From the NCBI GenBank assembly GCA_911728435.2, contig OU452198.1, positions 38,345,902 to 38,409,901 on the forward strand: DNA of 64,000 nt, written 5' to 3'. The notes under the pieces are model-generated. The model saw nothing but the letters and a program-made list of their open reading frames with translations. It did no database searches and was not told the origin of the DNA. A program made the translations under genes and the position numbers. Shown one piece after another: positions 44,601 to 55,264 of this stretch. The DNA is from Apoderus coryli. Taxonomy: Eukaryota; Arthropoda; Insecta; Coleoptera; Attelabidae. How positions within the stretch are numbered: the stretch's first letter is position 1; each line of letters starts with the position of its first letter.

Positions 44601-45575
44601 GGGAGACCGGGGTCAATTGTAACACGGGTCAATTGAAACAGTAATCAAAACTTCTTTCTGGTGAAGATTGTATAACCAAACTGTGCTCATAACATACAGA
44701 AATATCGACGAGCTTCTTCCGGCAGTACTCCGCGGGCCGTTAAAGCAAGCATATGAACTTAGTGCGAGATTTTGTGTTTTCACGTGTCCAAAGTAAGTAT
44801 TTACGATATTCCTTATGTATGTGTAATTGAGTCTGTGTATGTGTTTAGTTCGTTGTCAACTTTATATTAGTTAGGCCATTAAGTTAGCTTTATTTTACGT
44901 TGGTTAGTATTTCAAATTAATTTCGCTTCTAGTAAATATGGTATCATTTATTTAAAAATGTCGTTTGGGGTCAGTTGTAACGGGGACGTTTGTAACGCTT
45001 CAATTGACACCACCTTTTTGTAAAATAAATTACTTAGTTTATTTAATTTCAGATACCCCGTAAAAGAGTCCTAAAAACTGATAGATCAAGTCGAGATATA
45101 TCTTTATATGAATCGGCATACGTAGAGCTTGAAAAATGGCTATCTCTACCTCTAGCTGCTGACCAATTTCGTATATCTCATGTGTCTTTGTTGAGGTAAA
45201 AGCAAAATATAGACGTGGATTGAAAATGGTATGGCGGGAGAAGACTGGTTTTCTCGTTTCATATCAGACACCGTGACTTATCAATACGAGCACTACAGGC
45301 AACCAGTTTATCCAGAGCAACGCAATGTTGATGAAACGGCGTAACAACAGTCCAGAACCCAATGAATTTCAAAACCCTACTCCATCAACTTCTCGGGGAC
45401 TAGAAAATTTTGAAATTTCCGAAAATACTTTAGACAAATCAACCACCCAAAATGAGACTTTTTCACCAGAAGCTGTTAGGTGTTTTGGAAAAGATCCACC
45501 ACGAAAGGTGGCAGCAAAAGGAAAGAAAAAAAGAAAGTCCAAACTGGTACACTAGAATACCTCATAAGCAGAATA
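44601..45575 (+). mobile_element. pogo/Tigger-type element, one end and gene remnant
   Basis: GGGGAGACCGGGGTCAATTG at 44601 and repeats of GTCAATTG/GTCAGTTGTAAC to about 45010 mark the left end. Coding relics follow: RKRVLKTDRSSRDISLYESA with AADQFRI (HTH_psq-like), MAGEDWFSRFI in a shifted frame, SIRALQATSLSRATQ, and a C-terminus FSPEAVRCFG followed by KKKRKSKL (45325-45555). The DDE core is deleted. No right TIR was found, so it is truncated or the right end has decayed. Confidence 0.7.
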
Positions 45576-46438
45576 TTGTGTTAATTTTTGTTGTTGTTAT
45601 GATGTTATGAGGCATAGGGTCGTTTAAAATAGGAAAGTTGACACCCACTCCGGTATAGCCGGAAGTACTAGGTTCTTGAAAACATTTTAGCCGAATTGGT
45701 CCCGTCGACATACGGACTACACCAGATTTTCACATTGTTCCACAGTGTTGTTTCTCCATAATCGACTGGTATAGGGATGTCGAGAGACACGCAACATATC
45801 TGGTCTGGACTCGCCTTGTCTCAACATTAATTTGTCTTGTCTCGGCAGTAGTTTCAAAACCGAAAAGAGATGAGACGCTAGTTTTGTCAGAGGAAAAAGG
45901 ATTCTAACCAATAATATTTATAAATCAATTATAAAAGATATTATTTATAGATTATAAATTTATGTTTATTTAAAAAATTAAACCGGTTGATGAGAAGTTT
46001 TTTTAATGATATAATCTATATGAAAATCGACTTCGGAACCTGACGTTTCAACATGACTAGAGATTTCGTCCAATATGTTATTTATTTGGTGTATATTTAT
46101 TTTTAAATAACTCTTAACTTTAAGATACGCCTGATGTTTTATATCTTCCCACTTGAGAACGTTAAGAGCTTATGACGCGGGTCACTTATTATTGTAGCAC
46201 AATAAAAACAATTCGTTTCAAAATAATTTTATTGTTACAGTCTTTCTAATTTTAGTTTAAAATTATATAAAAAACCACAACTCGATATCCCTTGTAATGT
46301 CAATACCAACCGTAGCCGTCCATAGGCCTCTTCATAACAATACCTGTCCTACGATATTTTAAAAATCCTTTAACTATTAACAATTGTATAAAAGTATACT
46401 GTATTTTTCCTTTTTTTTTATAATTTTTTTTTTTATAA
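45576..46438. other. unclassified stretch
   Basis: Contains TAGGGATGTCGAGAGAC and nearby GTCTCG-rich sequence that vaguely recalls 2240-2420. No gene. Confidence 0.4.
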
Positions 46439-46440
46439 TA

Positions 46441-47051
46441 CGAGGGTTGCCTTTTATATTTCGGGATTTGGCAACCCTGGTCTTTCAATCTGGCAACTGA
46501 CAGCTCTATCGTAAAGTTGGACATTTTTGTGGTTATACGTACTCAGAACGTTTTGACATACGAACGCTATTTGTGTTGTTTACAGTACTTAAAAAATTCA
46601 TCTCGGCTCAAAAATGGAATTAAATCGTGAACATTTCCGTGCGATTATTTTTTACAACTTTCGACGTGGATTAACTCAGCAACAGTGCATGGATGAACTT
46701 AATTCAATTTTTGGCGATGAAACTCCATCAATGACCAGTGTTTGTCGATGGTATGGTGGATTCAATCGTGGTCGTAGTTCACTCCAAGACGAATTTTGTG
46801 AAGGTCGTCCAAAATCAGTTGTTGTTCCGAAAACCTTAGGCATTAGAAGAAGCGTTTGCTGCATTCAGAATGCATGTTTTGGAGGTACCTCAATCAGAGT
46901 GGCAAAAGAGTTTCGACAATTGGTTCAAACGCATGCAAAAGTGTATAGATCTTCATGGGGAATATTTTGAAAAACAATACATATAAAGTGATTTTCGATG
47001 ATTAATATTTGTTTTTGTTCTCTAATCCCGAAATATAAAAGGCAACCCTCG
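46441..47051 (+). mobile_element. mariner element, internally deleted, complete ends
   Basis: Starts CGAGGGTTGCCTTTTATATT at 46441 and ends with its inverse at 47051; the TIRs are about 28 bp. TA flanks both ends (46439-46440 and 47052-47053). Total length is 611 bp against about 1.3 kb for a full mariner. Confidence 0.9.
46614..46970 (+). pseudogene. mariner transposase, HTH joined to C-terminus
   Basis: Residues 1-80 (MELNREHFRAIIFYNFRRGL, then VCRWYGGFNRGRSSLQDEF and EGRPKSVVV) are the DNA-binding half of a mariner transposase. The catalytic part (both D motifs and the linker) is deleted. The last 25 codons of the family (WQKSFDNWFKRMQKCIDLHG) are present at about 46899-46958 but one frame off. 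Such deletion derivatives keep TIRs and can be mobilised in trans by a full-length relative. Confidence 0.88.
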
Positions 47052-47055
47052 TAAT

Positions 47056-48104
47056 TAACACTATTGTTAATACTTGTTATGCATATAAGTAGACATTTAT
47101 AATAATATGCTTCTGATATTATAAACAAATTTTATTCACTTAGCCAGTGACATTTTCTATAGAACGTAAAATGTTTATAATATTTATGTGTATTCGTCGC
47201 TTCATTATTTTCAGACGTTAACTGATGATAAATATATAAAAGAAGACGCTGGCTTTGCACATATAAATCTTGATGCTTAAACTCCCAACGTGTTCCGCTC
47301 GTGTCGTATACTGGCCGTGTCTGAAATATCAGAGACTGAGAAAATAACACGTTGCCAAAAATTATTTGTTTCATATATGTATATATATATATAGAATTTA
47401 TTCAACTACTAGTTGAGTCACTTTAAGTGAATATTTTCCCTTAGCTTATATATATATATATATACTTGATTTCGGATTCTTGGGTTCAAGTCTGGATAGT
47501 AAAACATGAAAATCATTCCATTTTTTTATAAAATTTCATTTTGAGACGTTTCGACTGAAAGTTCAAGTCTTTTTCAATCATAAATAAAATAACAAAACAT
47601 TCACATTAATATAGAAAAAATACTTGCATGGTTATACAATTATTGTCAAATTAATTGGTTGATGATTATTACAACATATTAAAATTCATAATAAAATATT
47701 CATTTCTGTACACACGAGTATCAATAGTAATTATTTTGTATTTGGTAGGCATGATTTATTATACGTCTTATATACGAGGGAGAAATGTATCATAAAATGC
47801 TGCATTCGATGCCTTTTTATAATGTAAAGAGGCGAATCGTTAAATTTATATATTTTAAATTAACTTTGGATAAACTTTACCTATGATATGCATTGTTCAA
47901 CCCCATATGTAGGGCTTCCTACGTTCTTTAATGTGCAAGACAATGTAAGAAGCCACTCACTTACAGGTATTTGCACTGATTACACTTAAACTCCACTTAG
48001 CCCTAAGTGGAACTTAGGTTAGACATTTACGGTGTAAATACTTTAAACTTAAGTTCCACTTAAGCTTAGGTGTAACCGGTGAAAATAGCTGTTAGTCTTG
48101 CGGC
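47056..48104. other. AT-rich with TA microsatellites and a ribozyme-like remnant
   Basis: (TA)n runs at about 47374-47391 and 47447-47463 flank a 55-bp segment. At 47545-47575 the minus strand reads GAAAAAGACTTGAACTTTCA then GTCGAAACGTC, similar in layout to the hammerhead repeats but with a ruined CTGANGA. At 48000-48070 AAGTGGAACTTAGG/TTAAGTTCCACTT form a loose inverted repeat. No gene. Confidence 0.4.
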
Positions 48105-48118
48105 AAACCAAACCCTAT

Positions 48119-48395
48119 CCTTCCTTCCTTCCTTCCTTCTCTATTTTGACCTCTACGCTTACAGCCATCTTTGTAATTCTAGGACCTACAGTTTGGCGTG
48201 GAATCCGAACCACGGTCATCGACCGCCAGATGCCAGCACCCACGACTATATAGTCAATAACTACTTGGCATAGGCAAGTCTACCGACTCGACCGGGAGCA
48301 CCGTCCACCCATCCAACCACCATCCACGCGACTAGATACTGCGATATCATAATCACGTCGATGCGCGCTTGCACATGTGGGCATCTCCCGGTCCC
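48119..48395 (-). mobile_element. tRNA-like SINE with target duplication
   Basis: A GC-rich 277-bp island bounded by identical 13-bp repeats AACCAAACCCTAT (48106-48118 and 48396-48408). On the minus strand it carries GTGGTTCGGATTCC, a good RNA polymerase III B box. Upstream GGTCGAGTCGGTAGACTTG may hold an A box. It ends in a (GGAA)n tail next to the duplication (48119-48137 as CCTT repeats). This is the structure of a SINE mobilised by a LINE. The tRNA of origin is not clear. Very short frames are meaningless. Confidence 0.8.
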
Positions 48396-48638
48396 AACCA
48401 AACCCTATAATGTACCGTTAGTGTTATTGTCGCGTATTATAGGTTATTTATTTGTATTGGTTAAGTAAGGAGTTGATGCTTTACCTTCGCCGTTTGTAAA
48501 TGCCTAAGTTCAATAGTCACTATTATTATTATGAAAATTCGATCACATTACTGCTTTTATTAAATTAATAAATACATAACAAACTAAAAGTCGTCTACTC
48601 CACAATACAACTATTACTACTATCATTATTGGTACAAC

Positions 48639-48678
48639 CAAACTATACATGTTTTGAAAGTTCATCATCAGTTGTAAA
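48639..48678 (-). ncRNA. decayed hammerhead motif, left arm
   Basis: Minus strand: CTGATGATGAACTTTC then AAAACATGTATAG. Stem II has lost its first half relative to the right arm and GAAAC has become AAAAC. Expected to be inactive. Confidence 0.6.
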
Positions 48679-48938
48679 ATAACGTAGTGTCAGGAAGCTA
48701 AAATTGGGTATTATTTATACATAATTACAAGAATCACACTGTGGAAAATTTTTTTAACAAATAAAATAAATTGAAACAATAATACATTAATTGTTCAACT
48801 GATGAACATTGAATATTAATGAATTAATGTATTATTGTTTCAATTTATTTTATTTGTTAAAATTTTTTTCCATAGTGTGATTCTTGTAATAATGTATAAA
48901 TAATATCCAATTTTCGCTTCCTGACACTACGTTATTTT

Positions 48939-48980
48939 ACCACTGATGATGAAAGTTTGAACTTTCGAAACATGTATGGT
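48939..48980 (+). ncRNA. complete hammerhead ribozyme core, right arm
   Basis: Stem I ACCA (48939-48942) pairs with TGGT (48977-48980). CTGATGA is at 48943-48949. Stem II GAAAGT/ACTTTC is a perfect 6 bp with loop TTGA. GAAAC is at 48967-48971. Stem III is A-U, C-G with loop AT. The predicted cut is after A48976 (GUA). Every invariant position of a type I hammerhead is satisfied, with the very short stem III known from Penelope-like elements, where such RNAs are thought to act as dimers. This is the best ribozyme candidate of the window. Confidence 0.82.
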
Positions 48981-49049
48981 TTGGTTGTACCAATGATGAT
49001 CTAGTATAATTATACAGAGTTGTATTGTGGAGTAGACGACTTTTATTTT

Positions 49050-49566
49050 GTTTTGTAACATTAACACTCGTCACAATGGATTATTTTTCGAAAATTAATA
49101 AATGTTCTAATAAAAAAATAATTATAAATGCATTGTTAAAAAATAAATAAAATAAATTCCAACACACTTCAATTACTATTTCTTCACATTAAAACTTTAT
49201 TTAATTACTTGAACTTTATCGAATTCTTTCTTTCATTAGCCTTCAATAATGAATTTCGTAATCCTAAAACACTCATATTTCAGTAATTAAAAAAAAAATG
49301 ATAATACAGTAATGGAATTTTACTGACTTATTTTTTGGTAAGCGAAAAATTTAAGGATGTAATTCAACTTAATTCTTGATTTTTTTTCGCCAATTTTGTC
49401 GAGGTTAAGGTTAATGAGATGTAATAAATACCACCCATGTATTTAATAAATATAATACGAATACTCTTAGTTTGTTTTTGTCACTTCAAGGAAATCATTA
49501 ATGTATGATAATTTTATTTTGTCAATATTTATAATAAAATTTATGAGGCTGGGATATTGATCTATT
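49050..49566. other. AT-rich, no gene
   Basis: No frame or repeat recognised. Confidence 0.5.
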
Positions 49567-49568
49567 AA

Positions 49569-49745
49569 TTACAAAAGAGATTGAGGGGCAAAGTTCATGC
49601 ATACATGCGATAAAATTTGAAGGAAACATTGATTTAAAAGAGGCTTGCATAATATGTGGGTTTTCGTTATAAGTTGCCTGTTTTTTTGACGTAACAGAAA
49701 ATTATACAGGGGGAACCCCCTGTTTAGTCTTAATTTTTTAGATTC
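49569..49745 (-). repeat. dispersed repeat family B, copy 3
   Basis: The minus strand has TTTTCTGTTACGTCAAAAAA, GGCAACTTATAACG and TTTCCTTCAAATTTTATCGC, parallel to 1354-1640 and 2740-2965. A small palindrome AGGGGGTTCCCCCT sits just before it. Confidence 0.6.
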
Positions 49746-49934
49746 TAACAACATTTGATATGATAAAATTCGTTTCAAACTGTACTTTTGTATAAGAAAT
49801 ATTAATAATTTTAAGACTTACAATGTTATCTATCACATATTCTATAAAAAATGATTAAGCTACATTCTTGTTGCAGTTTAAATGCATTTGGTTAAATAAT
49901 TATTATTAATTAGACAATTGAACCAAAAAAAAAA

Positions 49935-51355
49935 ACAGCCACTCTAACATTGATAGATATGTCCAAGGCTTTTGATAAAGTCAATCATCAATTATTATGT
50001 GCCAAATTCAAGTATTACGGAATTGAGAACTCTAGTCTATTTTTTTTCAAATCATACCTTGCAAACCGTCAGCAGTTCGTTAGAACAAGTTCTGGAGTGT
50101 CGGAGATGGCATCCGTTATATCGGGTGTGCCTCAATGTGGAATTGTAGCGCCTATTTTGTTTTTAATTTATATATCGGATATTCAAGAAAGCGTTAAATT
50201 TTCCACTTTACATTCATACGCTGATAATATACAGATTCTAACTAGTTTTGAACCCAATGACTACGATGAGGCTAATAGCAATATAAACGATGATCTAAAT
50301 CAACTAAGCATATATTGTGATATGCACAATATGAAAATAAATCCAGATAAAACCAAAGTACTGTTGTATGCATCACGCTCTGTTCACCAAGACCTTCAGA
50401 ATTATTTACGCATAGAGCTAAACGACGATATCATTCCTTTTTCAACTTCTGCGAAACATTTGGGCATTTTATTTGATACTGAAATGCGATTTTATAGCCA
50501 CGTAAATAACATAATTCAGAAAACATTTGTCTGCTTCAAAACCTTATTTTTGTGAACAAACATATTTTAAATTTTAAAGTTAGGAGAAAGCTCTGTGAAA
50601 GTATAATTGCTCCAATACTAACATACGGCCTAATAGTTTACTATCCATGTCTCGATTTCGTGTACAAAAAGAAGTTGCAAAAAATATTAAATACATCTTG
50701 CAGGTTCGTTTATGGCATCAGAAAATTTGACCATATATCACAAAAATATTCAGAACTGGAATAGCTAAATGCTGAAAATATGTTCAGGTATTTTATGCTG
50801 TGTTTTGTAAATAGATTAATATCTAAAAAAATTCCAGAGTATCTCATTGAAAAGTTAATAACTAGGTGCCAAATGAGACAACGTAGATTGAACTATAACA
50901 AATTATTTCATATTCGGGCCTACACCACTGATATATTTCAGAGATCCTTCACTTACAATGCTGTAAAACTGGATAACAACTTGGAATCGCCGTTGAAATT
51001 ACTTAGATACACTAGTTTTAGGTTTAGCGTGAAAAAAAAATTTGCTTGCAGTTCAAAATGCATTATAGGCGTTTACATTATTATTGTCCTTATAATTTTA
51101 TTATTGTTTTGTTATCTTTTTTTTTCTTCCATGTTTGGGTAATTTATAATTATTGTAAATATGGCACCATAATAGTTAACTAGGCTTTAAGAAAGATGAA
51201 AATATGATTATTTTCTTTTTGGGTTAAGTAAAAATAGCATTATAATTGCTAGACTTCGCCCTTTGATTGAAGACATATCATTTTCTTGTAACATTACTTC
51301 GTAATATTGTTTATTTGTTATCACATGTATTTCAATGAATAAAGACGATTTTATT
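49935..51355 (+). pseudogene. non-LTR retrotransposon, RT to 3' tail
   Basis: Three successive frames (49950-50555, 50552-50764, 50780-51142). The first has LIDMSKAFDKVNHQLL, NRQQFVRTSSGVSEM, SGVPQCGIVAP and SYADNIQIL, where the second catalytic Asp of YADD is Asn. The second begins ILNFKVRRKLCES, the third holds FQRSFTYNAVKLDN. The 3' UTR ends AATGAATAAAGACGATTTTA and (TTA)n at 51342-51352. 5'-truncated. Same family as 16524-18135, sharing the ILNFKVR and RSFTYNAVK blocks. Confidence 0.9.
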
Positions 51356-51357
51356 AT

Positions 51358-52240
51358 TATTAATTATATAAATATTTTTTTTTGCTCTACTAGCTCAGAC
51401 GTAGAAAAAAGAGTGTCCGAAGTGACGTTTTCTCACTGGACTGAATCACCTATCTCCGCTGGCGCGTCGTTTGGGCAACGTATGTTGTAAGTATGACTAT
51501 ACAATTCGAACCACCCTAAATATTGTAGAATATTTGAACTAATAATACAGGCTGGTAAAAAATGTTGTTTAATGAAGACGATTCATTTTGTACCACAGTA
51601 AATTTTTGTTTGTTTACAAAACATGATAAACAGTTTCTCAGATAATTGCTTTGAAAAAGTATTAATGCAATTAGGATATAATGTAAACAGGAATTAAAAC
51701 ATGCGTGACAAATATACGGAAAACTTTTTGTCAATGTCAGTTTTACTAGTTGGTTAATTGTATAGTTATATATTGTTATTATTTAATTATTAAGATAACA
51801 TGAATTTATCTGTTTTTGATCGGTAGGTTTTGATCTATCACTAGATCGTTCTTAAATGTATTGCCACAGTAAAATATATCACACTACGGTCTTATTATTG
51901 CAACTAAGGATATTGTAGAAGATATTTCTGTACCGGTGTATCTCTTTGTGATATAGCAGGCATCACAATCTCGCAGTATAGATGCATTGGACGTGTTTGC
52001 TGAAACTATTTTGTTTGATTATAACCAGAAAAGTTTTGAGTTTCAGGCAATAAAAGAGCATTTAAAATCTTACATAATGTTCTTAATTCACTATATAACT
52101 GCAGGATCGCTGTAGTCTTCGAAAAATAACGCCCCAATTATACCAATTTATTTATTTCGAAGTTCCACCGAATGCTAACAATACAACATGTTACATTATG
52201 GGGTTGTCAAACATAATAACTATAATAGATACATATTATT
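51358..52240. other. no gene recognised
   Basis: AT-rich with no supported frame. The segment 51400-51480 is less AT-rich (GCGCGTCGTTTGGGCAACG) but matches nothing I know. Confidence 0.45.
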
Positions 52241-52469
52241 AACCCGTTGTATAGTTCAAAAATTCATCCACAGAATAAAAACATTTATCCACAAAATAAT
52301 TTCTCAACTCCACCTTAAATCTCCTAAATGTTAGGTTTTTAAATTTGTAAATTTTCAGAATCTTATTATAACATTATTGATGTTATTCTTATCCCAAACT
52401 GTTAATTGAATTTTGTGAATTATCAGGTTTCGGGAAAAATGAAAATTCCAATTAACTTGGTGTAGTCTC

Positions 52470-52510
52470 TATTGCAACGTTTCGTGCCAATATATGCACT
52501 TCTTCAGGCT
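52470..52510 (-). ncRNA. hammerhead-like motif, left arm (degenerate)
   Basis: Minus strand: CTGAAGA (52507-52501), A, stem II GTGC/GCAC with loop ATATATTG, GAAAC (52483-52479), then GTTGCAA. Position 16.1 is C where U is needed, so stem III is broken. Confidence 0.5.
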
Positions 52511-52675
52511 AAAATCGCAAAGAATTTTTTTTATTTTTAAACTAATATTTCGCGTAGTCCAAAATGAGAATAAAAAAGAATGTACATAAAACAATCAATA
52601 AAAAATAAAATAAAAACATGAACATTTTTGGACTACGCGCAATATTAGTTTAAAAAAAAAAATTCTTGTCGATTT

Positions 52676-52716
52676 TAGCCTGAAGAAGTGCATATATTGG
52701 CACGAAACGTCCCAAT
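52676..52716 (+). ncRNA. hammerhead-like motif, right arm (degenerate)
   Basis: CTGAAGA at 52680-52686, stem II GTGC/GCAC, GAAAC at 52703-52707, then GTCCCAA. Stem III and the cleavage site do not fit the consensus. Mirror image of the left-arm motif. Confidence 0.5.
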
Positions 52717-52929
52717 AGAGACTACACCAAGTTAATTGGAATTTTCATTTTTCCCGAAACCTGATAATTCACAAAATTCAACTTATTATAATACTTTACG
52801 CCGATATAGTTAGGATTTTTCTGACCAATACTTAGTCTAGAAACTGGCAAAACCACGTTATTTTTGTTTCTAGTACCATAATTGTGAACATCTTCTCTTT
52901 TAAGCAACGATTCACTTTGTTTTTTTATA

Positions 52930-54786
52930 CAGGGTGAGTCACGAGGAACTGTACATACTTCTACCATAAGTAGAGGCACATTAGGGGATCATCAAATGAC
53001 CATTAAAAACTGTTTCCTTGTTTTCATTATTAATATACAGGGTGAATTATGGATATTCACCAAAACAATGTTTCCTCATATCTTTTCAATGATTAAGTCG
53101 ATTTATCTCATTTTTTTATAGAAGTGTCTATTGGTGCCTGGCAACTAACTGACATATTCAGAATTGAGAAAATCCAGGTCCGTCTTCGAGAAAATTTGTG
53201 GGATCGCTTCATATTCAACACTTCACCCTGTATATGATTTTTCAAAAATCTGATATAATTTTTTCAGAGGGCATAAATAGACAGTTAGACCTGGGTATTT
53301 GAATTTTTTGTTACACTCACCTCACATTTTTAATTAAAGATTCATTTTAGAGCCAAATTGAAAACTGGCAATAAAGAGGTATCTTACTGTATAATAATGT
53401 TTAGTTATTAAAAATAAATCTTCAAAATAGACAGAAACGACACACACTGTGCTCCAGTATGGTAAATACCATAATTTGACTTGAATTACAGGGCCGGATT
53501 TAAAAATCTGGCATATCTGGTTCATCCCAATAATTCACCCTGTATGTAACTTTTTCCACCCGTAATAGACAGAAAACAGATAAAATATGTTTGTAATAAC
53601 CTAGTTTTCTTATTTGTTTGAGGAAAACTCATGTGTCTAATTATTTTAATCGGAATGAAATGAACAAGCCAGGGAAATGTTTATTCATAAATTAAGAAAT
53701 AAAATAAAAAACAATAACCAAACAATAAAACAATTTTAACAATGTGGAACAAAGTAAAAAACAATTTAATAAACATTACGATTATAAAAGATGTTCAAAA
53801 TGAAATCCATCTGCCTTAATACACTTTTCTTGACGAATGTTTAAATGTGTAATGGATTTTCTGATTGTCAATGGGTCATTTATGATAATATTAACAGTGA
53901 ATAATTCTGCGTTAATGAGCTGTTGTGTTTTATAATCGTAATGTTTGATAAATTGTTTTTTACTTTGTTCCACATTGTTAAAACTGTTTTATTGTTTGGT
54001 TATTGTTTTTTATTTTATTTCTTAATTTATGAATAAACATTTCTCTGGCTTGTTCATTTCATTCCGATTAAAATAATTAGACACATGAGTTTTCCTCAAA
54101 CAAATAAGAAAACTAGGTTATTCCAAACATTTTTTATCTGTTTTCTGTCTGTTACGGGGGAAAAAGTTACGTACAGGGTGAATTTTTGGGATGAACCAGA
54201 TATGGCAGATTTTTAAATCCGGCCCTGTAAATCAATTCAAATTATCGTATTTACCATATTGGAGCACAGTGTGTGTCGTTTCTGTCTATTTTGAAGATTT
54301 CTTATTAATAACTAAGCATTATTGTACAGTAAGATACTTTATTATTGCCAATTTTCAATTTGGCTCTAAAATGAATCTTTAATTGGAAATGTGAGGTGAG
54401 TGTAACAAAAAATTCAAATACCCAGGTCTAACTGTCTATTTATGCCCTCTGAAAAAATTATATCAGATTTTTGAAAAATCATATACAGGGTGAAGTGTTG
54501 AATATGAAGCAGTCCCACAAATTTTCTCGAAGACGGACCTGGATTTTCTCAATTCTGAATATGTCAGTTAGTTGCCAGGCACCAATACACACTTCTATAA
54601 AAAAATGAGATAAATCGACTGAATCATTGAAAAGATATGACGAAACATTGTTTTGGTGAATATCCATAATTCACCCTGTATATTAATAATGAAAACAAGG
54701 AGACAGTTTTTAATGGTCATTTGATGATCCCCTAATGTGCCTCTACTTATGGTAGAAGTATGTACAGTTCCTCGTGACTCACCCTG
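52930..54786 (-). mobile_element. Tc1-mariner type element with 0.86-kb arms
   Basis: Starts CAGGGTGAGTCACGAGGAAC at 52930 and ends with its inverse at 54786, with TA on both sides (52928-52929, 54787-54788). The arms 52930-53788 and 53930-54786 pair nearly base for base over about 857 bp, leaving a centre of about 140 bp. CAGGGTGAA- and CACCCTGTAT-type motifs recur inside each arm (about 53040, 53226, 53540 and mirror positions), as if TIRs were nested. Only a transposase tail remains in the centre. It interrupts the LINE 52245-56150. Confidence 0.88.
53782..53973 (-). pseudogene. transposase C-terminal tail
   Basis: A 63-codon frame in the centre of the fold-back element. It ends IRQEKCIKADGFHFEHLL, the highly conserved C-terminus (C....G.HFEHLL) of one group of IS630/Tc1-mariner transposases. 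All catalytic residues are missing. Part of it lies in the inverted arms, so the arms grew into coding sequence. Confidence 0.7.
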
Positions 54787-55264
54787 TATGAATTATGAGT
54801 GCGTACATGTAGAGGCAAGGAAAAATCATTATTTTCAGTCTGAGGAATTTTTGTATTGCTCTTACAACCTTTTTTTGGGCCCTGAATATTCTAGTCGATC
54901 CATCGGCCCCTCCCCAAAATATGATTACATATGCCAAGGTAGACTGGACTAAGCCGAAGTATATCAATTTCAGAATGCTTGTTGATACAGTACCTCTAAT
55001 ATTCTTTATCAGTAACACACAGCTACTGACTTTTGGTAGTATGGTGTCAATATGTATGTCCCAGATCAGTTTGCTGTCTGTATGCACTCCAAGAAATTTG
55101 GTATTACTCACATTTTTTATAGACCTCCTATACGTATCAGATAACTCTTATTGCTGGTGTTGTTTGCTATAGATATAGACAGAGCAACCGTTTTTAATGC
55201 ATTAAGGGTAAGTCTGTTATGCACACACCAACGATACATCCACCCTCTGGTAACTATATCCTAT

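Larger units (their letters stand above)
48585..49046. repeat. inverted repeat carrying two hammerhead motifs head to head
   Basis: Arms of about 215-220 bp (48585-48798 and 48825-49046) begin and end with AAAAGTCGTCTACTCCACAA and its inverse. They carry TACGTTATTTTAC and the hammerhead motif, and meet at an AT-rich centre (ACATTAATTG / TTAATGTATT). Penelope-like elements have terminal repeats that may be inverted and carry hammerheads, so this could be two such repeats without the coding middle, or a retrozyme-like unit. Confidence 0.75.
52408..52781. repeat. inverted repeat with hammerhead-like motifs, inserted in a LINE
   Basis: Arms 52408-52567 and 52623-52781 match closely (TTTTGTGAATTATCAGGTTT, AGTCTCTATTG, AATATATGCACTTCTTCAGG, GCGTAGTCC) around a 55-bp AT-rich centre. 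In the outward reading each arm carries CCTGAAGAAGTGC and GGCACGAAACG, a 4-bp stem II hammerhead-like core. Confidence 0.8.

Noticed and set aside
48079..48273. 64-codon plus-strand frame
   Set aside because: Lies across the SINE and its tail; the antisense tRNA-like structure explains the sequence better.
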